Origin: Gracilaria domingensis
Taxonomy: Eukaryota; Rhodophyta; Florideophyceae; Gracilariales; Gracilariaceae
Reading direction: 5' to 3'
Assembly: GCA_022539475.1 (NCBI GenBank)
Contig: VCMS01000169.1
Coordinates: 443,689-507,688, forward strand
Length of the DNA stretch: 64,000 bases
Part shown: positions 55,081-64,000 of the stretch, piece after piece
How positions within the stretch are numbered: position 1 is the first letter of the stretch
Layout of the letters: each line of letters starts with the position of its first letter
Made by a program: the position numbers and the translations under genes
The notes under the pieces: model-generated
The model's input: only the letters and a program-made list of their open reading frames with translations
What the model was told of the DNA's origin: nothing
Databases searched by the model: none

Positions 55081-58000
55081 CTATTGCTCCAATGTCAGAG
55101 CCCAGTCCCAGGCGTACTGCTCTCCGTAGTGAAATACAACTCTTCGCCCCTCTCAATATCTCTTACTGCTCTACAACGAAGTAGAGCATAGTTAGAAAGG
55201 TCTGACTTAACTGTATCACGGACTTCGCTTCCACCACCTGCACATTGGCACTTCGAGTCCTGTTTGACCGGGGCTCCGATAAATCGGGATCCCCGGCATG
55301 ATATCCGGCGTCGTTAATGTAGCCCCCGATACAAAAAGGCGCCGGGACAATGTAGACTTCGCTCTCCTTTCTATCCTGAGCCTGTCCTGGTCTGTTCCTC
55401 AGGTGCAGAAACTCCGTACCAGTCACAGTGACCATCATAGAAAACAACTTGTACCGCACTGGAGTTGCTCCGAGACAGCCACTTCCATACGTTAAGTGTC
55501 TTTCCTTCCGGTTCGTCAGATCCGTGTATACCAAAGTTCCATAGAAATGACAGATAGTTTCCCCAGCCAATATCTTATGTTCCGTGAACACCCCCATACC
55601 AGCACGGGGATGTCGAATCTTAGAAGATGCTACATGTAAGCGATAGCGATTGGCTTCAACAGTCAACAGCATATGCATATCCATAAGATTCAGAGCTCCT
55701 CGGTACTTCCCTCCCAAAGATCTACAGTACGCTGTCCACACTTGTCGACAAAGTCCCAGTCCTTCCAGTATCTTCCTAGGAACTGAGTAATATGTCCAGG
55801 CATCACTTGGTACTGGGGGTAACCAAATGGAGCCTCCCATTCAAGCCGACCTCGGTCCCGATGTGGAACCCGTTCATAGTCGTTGAAGCCGCATCCACCA
55901 CCTCCTGTTCAACCAGGATGTCATTCTTCCCCCCGCGAATAACTTCGGCCATAAGAGTCGTTAGATGGTGCTTCGCATGGCTGAAACATGGCCTATTCTT
56001 CTCGCACCCCAAGAACTTCCTATGCTTTGTCAGCGATAGGCACGCCATACCCGTAGAAAAAGTTCCCGCGAACATGTCCATGACAAGATCACCCGGTCTT
56101 GTGAAGCGACATATCAACTCCTTCATCAACTCCCTCGACTTCTGCTCCGGTCTTATGTACTGCCCACCTGGTACTGAACTACCTGGCTCATGTACCTTCC
56201 ATGTCAACCACTCCCCCGCTCTCGGTTTGGCACCCGGTCAATTACATTCCTGTTAGCCGGGAAAGTGGAAGGAATGAAATTGTTCTCCTCAAATGGAGTA
56301 AGACTGGCTTCCTCCGATGGTCGCAATCCACGCTTCACCCCATGAACGGCGTACTCCGTTACGGGCTGTATCCCAAACTTCCGTGGATTCCCTCCAACAT
56401 TACTGCGATCCCGGATGAACACCAGTGGATTCGCATCCACTTTAAACGAAGGCATGAGTTCTGGTTTACCTTCGCTTCCAGCTTCATCTTTCGTACTCGC
56501 CGTTTCCGAAAGTATCCTGTGCCAAACATGAAACTGTGCCATGGCACAGAATATAATGAAGTGCCCACCTGACCGAAGCGCGGAACTTATTAAGTCAGCC
56601 GTACGGATCATGTCTTCCTCACTGAAGACATCGTGACCACTATTCCGTTTGTTCCTCTTCCTTCGAGTGTTAAAGGGAGGGTCTGTTAGGACAAGCTGTG
56701 CCTCACCCCATAAAATCTCACTCTGATTCACAAACGTTTCGTGTGTGTGCCTCAGGTCCTTCATGTCACAGTTGTACGCTACAAAGTGTGACTTTCTCAT
56801 CCCCTTCCACACCTTGTCCATATTCATTCGAAGGAGACTGGATATCCCCTTCATGGGCGGCTCAATACCAGTCTTTTGGATGTTGTAACCGGCAACCCGA
56901 GATTCATGCTCCGCAAGATTCACCGGCTTCTCGAACTCGTCGCTATCGGAGCTCACGAGGTTCATATACTCTCGACGAGGTGGGGGTGGGGCAGACTTGG
57001 TCGAAGAAGGTTCGGCATTACCGGAAGTTTTAGGGGTTTTCGTCAGTTCAATATCAGGTTTCGCGTGAATGCCGACATGGAACCCTGCCGCATGACGCAT
57101 ATCCTGTATCGGTTTCCATAGCAACTCCGAAAACTTCTGAAATCGAGCAGGCAACTCACCGGAGTCAGAGCTAGATACGGTATCCATCCGTATCTCCGAA
57201 AACTCTATCCAGTTCCTCATCTGATCAACCCGTAAGCTATAGAGGCTATCGTGGGTGCATATGGTTTCGAGGTCTGTCAAAAACTCCTTAGCCAGTATTC
57301 GCAGGTTTGTATCGCATTCATCACTCAAGGTCTCCACCGATCCACTAGTACTGCTCTGTGGCACATCCTTTGTGTTGAATCGAGTACTCTGGCTCGGCGG
57401 GGCATAACCAGACTCCCGTGTCTCTAGCGCTGTATACTTCAACGTCTGCATATTCATGTAAATGTATGGTTTCACCATGTGCTGAACGTTCGTGTATCCA
57501 AGATGAGCCGCAAAACAACTCCATGCCCATACGACCTCACTGATAGCGAATCCCAGTCGATCACAGTTGTCTTTGGAGAACGACGTAAAAGTGGGTATGT
57601 ACACAGATGGTGCATGGTTCACTTTTCGTTTCTTTTTCGGTTGTTTCTTCTTCATCATTCGGATGTTGTCGTTCTCTCCCATTATGTGGCCGAGGTATGA
57701 TAAGTATATAACGACCTCAAATGGGTTCACAGCTGTTGGTGGGATGAACACTGTCGTCTTCAGAACCTGCTTTCTCCTGGTCATGAAATAACCAACCAGG
57801 CATCGCACCGGTAGGTATATACCCATATCCATAGAGAGAAGGAAAAAATCGCGCAGTCTCTGGTCCTCATCCCCGTCCTTCTTGTCAAGAAGCTTCGTTA
57901 CAAGATATCGCTGTTCCACAGGTTTGTTATTCACAACACTCTTTCGCAGCTGTTGCAGTGTCAAGTTCTGCAGGTTCTTGGAGTTAGTGGCCTCCTCAAA

Positions 58001-58213
58001 CATCTTCCTTGCCTCCGGAATATCCTTATAGTTCTCGGCGCAGAACTCTATTAACCCTCTAAACCCCACGTCCCGTGGCCGATCAGGGCCTCCATCGCTG
58101 TTTGCCAAAGCATCGCGAAGAACCAAGAAAAGTCTGACATATGCATGGAACGCCGGAGGCGGAGCACTCATGTCGATAGGATGTATCTCCTCTCCAACAT
58201 CGGTGGAATCCAT
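55081..58213 (-). pseudogene. Beta-class amino DNA methyltransferase fused to a SET domain
   Basis: The first frame (58213-56204, 669 codons) starts MDSTDVGEEIHPID. It has a helical N-terminal region, an exact PKKKRKV-type nuclear localisation signal (residues 192-198) and catalytic motif IV 'LVLTDPPF' (DPPF 511-514). The next frame (56207-55803) has motif X/I: 'YIRPEQKSRELM', 'DMFAGTFSTGMA' and 'LGCEKNR' (SAM binding). IV before I is the beta-class order of N6-adenine/N4-cytosine methyltransferases. After a short shifted linker ('EWEAPFGYPQYQVMP') comes SET: 'GVFTEHKILAGETICHFYG', 'YINDAGYH', 'RTRSANVQVVEA', then the GEELYFNYG motif best read from copy 1. Frameshifts at about 56207, about 55820, about 55715, about 55215 and about 55130. 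It shares its promoter region with the ParB-dioxygenase gene. Confidence 0.75.
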
Positions 58214-59169
58214 CGCTTCAGCGCAAACAACGGAGGCGAGCCTTTAAATGGCGACTTACGCTGGGCACCCCCGCTTTCGGCAGCTCCTCCCAGCGCACTG
58301 CCAGTCTCGTCCGTGTCCGTGTCCGCTCGGAGCGATAGCGTCGCGTGTCGGAGCGATAGCGTCGCGTGTCGGCCACGTCGCGATTCGGAGCTATTGCAAC
58401 GGTCCCGTATTGTGCTAAAAGTCGCGGATCAAGTGGGTGTGAAGCGCTAGTTTTCTCTAGTTTGATATATGTGTACGGCGTGTGCAGCGAAATCACTGCC
58501 GGAAGTGCCGGGAGGAGTGTTTTGGGAGGTCTCCGGAAGGGCGCCGGAATGTGGCCAGAACGTGCCCGCGGGCGGGGGGGGGTCCGGTCGTGTTAGGGTA
58601 GGTACCCTAACACGACCGGACCCCCCCGCCCGCGGGCACGTTTTGGCGATTTTTTGAAAAATGTGCGATTTTATGCCCGCGGGCGGGGGGTCCGGTCGTG
58701 TTAGGGTACTACCCTAACACGACCGACCCCCCCCGCCCGCGGGCACGTTCTGGCCACATTCCGGGCCTTCCGGGACCTCCCAAAACACGCCGCCGCGCAG
58801 TGATTTCGCTACACCCGGCCGCCGGTACGTTGGCGCCGCTGTCCACGTGTATTGGCGGGAGTAGGCTGTACATGGAAGTGAATGAGTGTACTCTTGACTA
58901 CTATGCAAAGCATTTGAAGAGCATGATTAGAGAACGCGACCATTGCTCGCGTGAGTCATCATTGCGCGAACTCCACGACTCTAAAGCGTACAATCAGCGT
59001 GCGAGCGGCCACGGACAGGACACGGACGAGACTGGCAGTGCGCTGGGAGGAGCTGCCGAAAGCGGGGGTGCCCAGCGTAAGTCGCCATTTAAAGGCTCGC
59101 CTCCGTTGTTGTATCGTCCAGAGCGAGCGTATTGTTGATATACACCTTTCACTGCAATAGCTGTTCAAC
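58214..59169. promoter_or_regulatory. Bidirectional control region built of nested inverted repeats
   Basis: This region separates the divergent methyltransferase-SET and ParB-dioxygenase genes. The outer arms, about 58231-58320 and about 59021-59107, are nearly perfect inverted copies of one leader. The leader contains TTTAAAG (TATA-like) and GTAAGT (possible splice donor), so both genes get the same upstream sequence. An inner inverted repeat (about 58490-58610 and about 58695-58815, starting CGAAATCACTGCCG) surrounds two GTTAGGGTA palindromes. The leader is also kept in copy 3 (39110-39210). A possible leader intron before the plus gene (GTAAGT 59075 to AG about 59158) is inference. Confidence 0.65.
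58584..58725. repeat. Two palindromes CCGGTCGTGTTAGGGTA/TACCCTAACACGACCGG
   Basis: Perfect 17-bp arms with a 2-nt centre at 58584-58619; a second copy with a 1-nt centre at about 58692-58725. They are separated by a GC-rich spacer containing CCCGCGGGC, as in copy 3 (38560-38820). Confidence 0.85.
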
Positions 59170-62100
59170 ATGAAGCCAACTCGTGTTCGAAAGCGTACGC
59201 AAAGCGTGACTCCTCGCACTCGGCGGAGCACTCGATTATTGCAAGGTGGAATGCGGGTTTCTCTGCAGATGGATATTGAGATGAAGGAAAGGTGATAGTC
59301 GGGGAAGCGTTGTTGCATGGAATTGGAAGTGTTCTACGCCGCGAGTTGCACGGGAAGCAATTGGACCCAGGTCTTGTGGTGGTTCATAATATTCTCATCA
59401 GTCGAAGCGGTCAGACGTTCTACCCTTACCGGGCGGAGGGCCTGGATCTTCCACAATATATCCAGGATCTCCGGACGGCCGCTCCTTGGGATGAGAAAAT
59501 GATGGAACCGGTGGCAGCCAGCATTCCGGCGTCGAAGCGAGGAACGGTGAGCGCTATGAGTGAGGTGATGACGCCGACAAGCCGCACGGAGCCAATTCGA
59601 AGTTCATCAACACCGAGAGGTAGCGCATCAGTAGCACCTCCGCGGGCAGGTCCGTCGTCTGTTACGAAGCGGTCTATGGAGACGAGAGCATCCCCAGCTA
59701 CGAAGCGGACAGGTCAAACAAAGTCTACCTCCGCTACGAAGCCCACTGCGTCGAAAAGGGCTTCTCCTGCGATGAATCAGACCGTCGACACAAGGGGATC
59801 TTCTGCGTCGAAACAGACGGTTCAGCAGGGGACGGCTGTGCAAGAGGAGGAAGATGAGATCATGAAAGGTCCCCTTCCAGACGCGGATGCGCAATCCGCG
59901 CAAGGAGCTGGTCCATCTGTACCCCAAACTGCACCAGAAACTGCGGAGCAGCAGGACGATGACGTTGTGCTTCTGTCCGCAAGAATGGCACGTTCAAGTG
60001 TTTCTGGCGAGCGGTCTGGAACACAAGGGACACCTACTCGGAGCAAGACGTACAGACGAATTCGTCAGAAGGTACCAAAGGTGAACCTCAATCAGTACCG
60101 GATGGTTGTTGTTACTGTTGACATCACTCTGGTGGACACTCCGCCCAATTTACTCCGTGGAGTAAGTAAACGCCACGTTGAAGCCCTTGTGAAGAGTATG
60201 GAGGAGCGGGGGATATTGCAGTCGATGGGTTCTCCAGTGGTGGCCTTACAAGATGCTACTACGGGAGAGAGGGATACTGACAAGGGACGCCTAACGAAGA
60301 AGTGCTTCATTGTAGATGGTTTGCATCGTCTGAAAGCTATACAATATTTGGCAGCGACTGGTGCACCGAAGTGGAAGCGATTAGCCAAGTTTTGGCGTTG
60401 CAATCTGCTGATACGAAGAGATGGGAGGCCCATTGGGATGAAGGAATTGTTATGTGTTGCTTCGTACCTCAATGAGTCGACGAGTACCATGCGAAGGATG
60501 ATGTTTGCAGACAAGATACACTCTATAGTTAGTGTGGTCGCCATTCTAATTGAAGATGTTGAGGGGGTGACGCCGGCAGACGTGGATCCTGCAGAAGTGA
60601 CAGAAGTGTTGAAGGAGAGCCAACTGATTGGGACTGTGCAAGAGCGTCAGTACCTGAGATATGCCAATGTCGCCCTGCAACTCATGTCTCGTGAGGGAAT
60701 GCTGGCCCATTTCGAGGATATATGTGAGACTGTGAGTGACATAGGTCTCACACATCTGTCCCATACTCCGCTATATGTTTTGGATGCCGAGGAGTTTTCC
60801 TTCATTCTTGATTGTCTTCAGATGTTTCTATTGAAGGGCAAGTCGACGAAGACAAAGCAATGGAAAAGCTTTGAGGAGGTTCGAGGTTTCTTTTATGATA
60901 GAGCAGTGTCTCTGTTCCGCGCGGCTAGAGCAGTGAGGAATGAACTGAACGAGGAAGAGTCCATGGAAGTGTTCCTGAAACGCGAAGTCAGTCTTTCTGC
61001 TCCATCGAATGAAGATGACGTTGAAGACCCAGACAACAACGCAGCTGTGTATCAGTTCCTTTTGGGACAAGTTGTGAACTTCAACACATTGCCGCGTGTT
61101 CGGAGCAGGACGAACTCAATTAGAACTGCCACGACTTCCGTTCAGAATCGATTGCGGACGATGCTCAAGGTAATTCCGCCCCCGCACCAGTGAAGCAGTC
61201 CGTGACGAAGAGGAGGACTCCCGCTGCTGCTGCTGCAACATCTGCCAGTGAAGAAGGGGAGCCGCGAAGAAGTGCACGAGAACGGGCGCAGGTGAGTTAT
61301 AGGGAAATTGAGCACGGCCGAAATCGAGGTGCCATAGAAGTTCTGGATAGCTCTGAAGAAGAACAGCGGGCTCCGCCGAGGAAGAAACGGAGAAAGACTT
61401 TCACACAACAGATGAGATCTACTCTGAACAGCATGACACCGGATGACCTGATGTCTCAACTAAATGAACATGTGCTGAGAGGAAGGTCGATGAAGGTTCA
61501 GTTCGTGGCATTGGGAGAGGGAGCGAATGCAGAGAACGCAGGCAGTTCTGCATTTGTGGATGACGATGAGCTTCTTTCTGTGACAGTTCCACGGGTTGTC
61601 ACCGTCGAGAAAGATGCTGCGCCAGACGATCAGCAAGAGACAGGTGGGGGGTCATTTGATGACGAGTTACCTACAGCTCTTCCGGAATCTGAGGAGCACG
61701 GACTTGTTCGAGGTGACCCATATGATGGCCCACTGAACCCATCATGGTGCGGGTATGCCAGGCTGAGACCGCAGGAATGGCAAGGGAAGAACGTAATTGA
61801 GCACAAGGACCCCTGGCTCAGAGTCATTCACTTGCCGAAGGGACATAGGTCGGAGCTGCTAAGTGTCTCGAATCTCAGAGATGTACACCATCTTGTCTTT
61901 TGGCACGCTGCAAGGGCTGAACATCGCCTACGGGCGGAGACATTTGGTATGCAGTATCCTCGTACTCGACCGACAGGTATGGATGATGAAGAGGTGCTGT
62001 GGGTTGCTGCGAAGGAGCATGACGAATTTGGGCAAATGTTCTTCGCCCGAATGCAAGCTGAGCTAAGGCAGAATGGATATTGCGTGCTTGATGGCTTTGC

Positions 62101-63084
62101 GACGGATAATGGTGTCCCTAAATGGGAGGAGTTGGAAGAAGTTCGGGAGTTCGGAGATGTGTCGGGGAAGTTGGTGGACTTCTTCGAGAATGAGTATGGA
62201 GCGATGCCGGATATACGGAAAGGAGAGGAACAGAAGTCGTTTGTTCAAATAATCAACGATGATGAAGGATGGAAGGACGGTAGCGATGGACCATTTGAGG
62301 GGAGAGTGATGTCGACACGTTGGGGTACGGTGGAGAAGCCGGAGGATAATGAGGAGCTCAGGTGGGTTGTAAGGTCGCGTGCTTTACTTGATGTTCGAAT
62401 GGGTACAATTGCTGCGGCTTTGGGACTATGGGACAATGAAAGGGAAGCTGTGAAGATGTACACTCCGAAAACTGGTGGTCGATTTCTGGGGACGACGAGA
62501 AAGTGCAAGCGCCAGACGCTGCACACCGACTTCAGTGGTCTGGTTACGAAGGAAACAATGAATACTGGCAACCCCGGATACTTTGTAATGGCCTCTGGGA
62601 AAGAGGGCTTTCCTCTCTGGGTGAGCGCTGGAAGCCATCAACTGGTGGGGATGAACAACCAACAGTTGCGAGTGATGTCGGAGGTGTATCCAGCGAAGAA
62701 GATAATCATCCCACCGTACTCTGTATTCGTGGGCCGTGGTGATGTGACACATGCTGGAGCAAGTGGGAAGGACAAGGTGGATAGGCCCGAGTCTATGGAT
62801 TTGCTGGTTAGATACCACATGTACATGGTACCAGAGGGCTACGCACTACCTGATGCTGTTCATCGGGTGCGGGATTTCCGACCCACGTTTGTCAATGGTG
62901 ACGAGGAGGAGGAGGCGGAGGATGAACTGTTGTCCGATAAGGAGGGTGGGCGGTTGACATGGACGAAGACCAAGTGGTCGTGGAGATTGGTGTGGAAGCG
63001 GACGCCGGTAGAACCGAAGTGCTCGAGAGTAGTAGTGATGACGATTTGCCAATAATGAGGCTGCGAGCGCCTCGAAGTGGATGA
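59170..63084 (+). pseudogene. ParB/Srx-like domain + 2OG-Fe(II) dioxygenase-like protein, copy 2
   Basis: The start at ATG 59170 (MKPTRVRKRTQS) is supported by conservation in copy 3. One-base deletions at about 59280, about 61180 (a C run) and about 62949 (a G run) break the frame, but copy 1's premature stop is absent here (sense codon at the matching place). ParB-like motif 'FIVDGLHRLKA' (about 60310-60345). Dioxygenase ligands: 'LHTDF' (His codon 62522-62524, Asp 62528-62530), 'VTHAGASG' and 'LLVRYH' are all conserved, although the residues around the distal His vary (GYVKH in copy 1, GDVTH here). In bacteria and phages, ParB-like domains often pair with beta-class DNA methyltransferases, which fits the divergent neighbour. 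The predicted location is nuclear; substrate unproven. Confidence 0.72.
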
Positions 63085-63344
63085 GAATGAGATGATTAGT
63101 AAATTATGTGTGTCTTGCGAGTATTAAGAGTAGTATACTATTACAAGGCTATACATATGAACATAGAAAAGGTGCGGCAGGCTGGTAATTGAACAAATGT
63201 CAAACGTCTTTGGTCCAGTTGCGTCTAATTGCAACATGCCAAATGCTCGGTATCGTTAACATCATTGGTGGCACCAGTCAATTCGCAATTGAACATGTAG
63301 CGTCCTAACATTCTGAAACTGCACTTAAGGTTGCTTTTAAGAGA

Positions 63345-63705
63345 AGTTGAAACTGAGAAGTCTATACAGTTCCTGTCTATGCGGTACTTGTGGCAGTATG
63401 GTGACTGTATCAGGAAAAATGGCAGAGGAACAGAGAGACTTGGCGGAAATTTCACCAAATACCTTGTCTAAGTTCATATATGCCAATGGTTACGGTATAT
63501 TAAGTTCCGTTGATGGAACGTTGAGAAGAGAAGGAGAGTCAATTCCAGAAGAAGTTGTGAAGTGTATGAAGTTCATTGACGAACGTGTTGGTTTCGGACT
63601 TGTCACAGGGGGTGATGTGGGCGACGTGGAGGGGAAAATGGAAGGACTCGGAGACTATAAGTTTGGTGTCTCGGCGAATCATGGAGCTTTTTCCTGCGTT
63701 TCTCT
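63345..63705 (+). pseudogene. HAD-like phosphatase fragment, second copy
   Basis: Duplicate of 6444-6804 with the ATG lost (AGTATGAAAC is AGTTGAAAC here). It keeps 'SSVDGTLRREGE' and 'GFGLVTGGDVGDVE'. After 63704 the sequence is unrelated to copy 1. Confidence 0.45.
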
Positions 63706-64000
63706 CGGTGGAGCGACGAGAACTTTACGCGGGTGAATTCCACACTGATCACTCTACCCTTCTTCTTGACCAACTCCTTGGCTTTGAAGCCGGTCTTTGC
63801 TATTGTTTTCCTGTTGGCAAGTATCTTTACATAGAAGGCATGAGGTCATGTTGATGACTGATATGAGAAGGAGTTCGTGGGAGACTCAGAAGGTGATAGT
63901 GGCGTTCCAGTTTCGTGTCAACAACTGGGCGAGTGGAGAGCAAGAAGTGGATATCTGGCTATTGGACTGTTGCAGATAGATGCGATGCGTTTGTTATTAT
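63706..64000. other. Right flank, no supported gene
   Basis: A short plus-strand frame (to 63854, 'ELYAGEFHTDHSTLLLDQL') continues from the HAD-like remnant but is not recognisable. The window ends here. Confidence 0.3.

Larger units (their letters stand above)
47096..63704 (+). mobile_element. Large KDZ-type transposon with epigenetic-enzyme cargo, most complete copy
   Basis: The limits are where similarity to the other copies starts (CGTCTGTCTCTTGCAG, also at 34185) and stops (about 63704, also about 6804). Gene order: transposase (+), coiled-coil protein (-), DNA methyltransferase-SET fusion (-), bidirectional region, ParB-dioxygenase (+), HAD-like tail. Terminal inverted repeats and target duplications were not resolved, so the true ends could differ. 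All four main genes carry frameshifts here. Confidence 0.75.

Noticed and set aside
47096-63704. Calling exact terminal inverted repeats and target duplications for the large element
   Set aside because: The two ends defined by similarity do not visibly pair, so the borders are given as limits of similarity only.
1-64000. tRNA or rRNA genes
   Set aside because: No cloverleaf consensus boxes or rRNA segments were recognised by eye; a covariance search could still find one.

Overview
The window is nuclear DNA from a eukaryote that is heavily loaded with mobile elements. The evidence is a short GT-AG intron (7760-7838), a chromodomain Ty3/gypsy element, a tyrosine-recombinase (DIRS-type) retroelement, DNA transposons, and a few intron-poor host-type genes. 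Compact genes in a transposon-rich setting, together with the kinds of enzyme families seen, make a macroalga, perhaps a florideophyte red alga, my best guess. That is inference; no species was identified.

The main content is a large DNA transposon of about 16.6 kb, most complete at 47096-63704. In order it carries: a repeat-rich left leader; a KDZ/Plavaka-like transposase with an N-terminal zinc finger (+); a convergent basic, coiled-coil protein of unknown family (-); a fusion of a beta-class amino DNA methyltransferase with a SET domain (-); a 1-kb bidirectional control region built from nested inverted repeats; and a divergent gene (+) with a ParB/sulfiredoxin-like domain followed by a 2OG-Fe(II) dioxygenase-like domain. 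If these calls hold, the element carries a DNA methylation writer, a histone methyltransferase-like domain and a possible oxidative modifier. A second copy enters at the left window edge (1-6804) and has lost the methyltransferase. A third (34185-39345) is a deletion derivative that keeps the transposase, the control region and the first codons of the ParB gene. A fourth, older relative (43066-47095) has long inverted repeats, a zinc-finger remnant and a piece of the coiled-coil gene. Every copy has frameshifts or stops, but the lesions differ, so the ancestral reading frames can be inferred by comparison.

Between these copies, from left to right: a HAD-like ORF attached to the end of the transposon copy; a broken alpha/beta-hydrolase gene with one intron; 3 kb of AT-rich DNA; a divergent pair of paralogous membrane proteins (11734-14900); LTR-like repeats; a Nudix/aminoglycoside-phosphotransferase-like gene cut at its 5' end by a decayed gypsy chromovirus (17160-20300); a second decayed gypsy element on the minus strand whose reverse transcriptase runs into a long open frame of unknown type (20373-25226); a SANT/Myb-like pseudogene; a decayed DIRS-type element flanked by 110-bp direct repeats (28484-32796); and a retropepsin remnant. 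The segment 39905-43093 holds a ketopantoate-reductase-like gene with one internal stop, the C-terminal half of a ribulose-phosphate epimerase, a tandem repeat and an unknown basic coiled-coil ORF.

Almost all protein-coding content is therefore transposon genes or host genes that are broken or truncated. The membrane-protein pair and the ORF at 42164-43093 are the best candidates for intact non-transposon genes.
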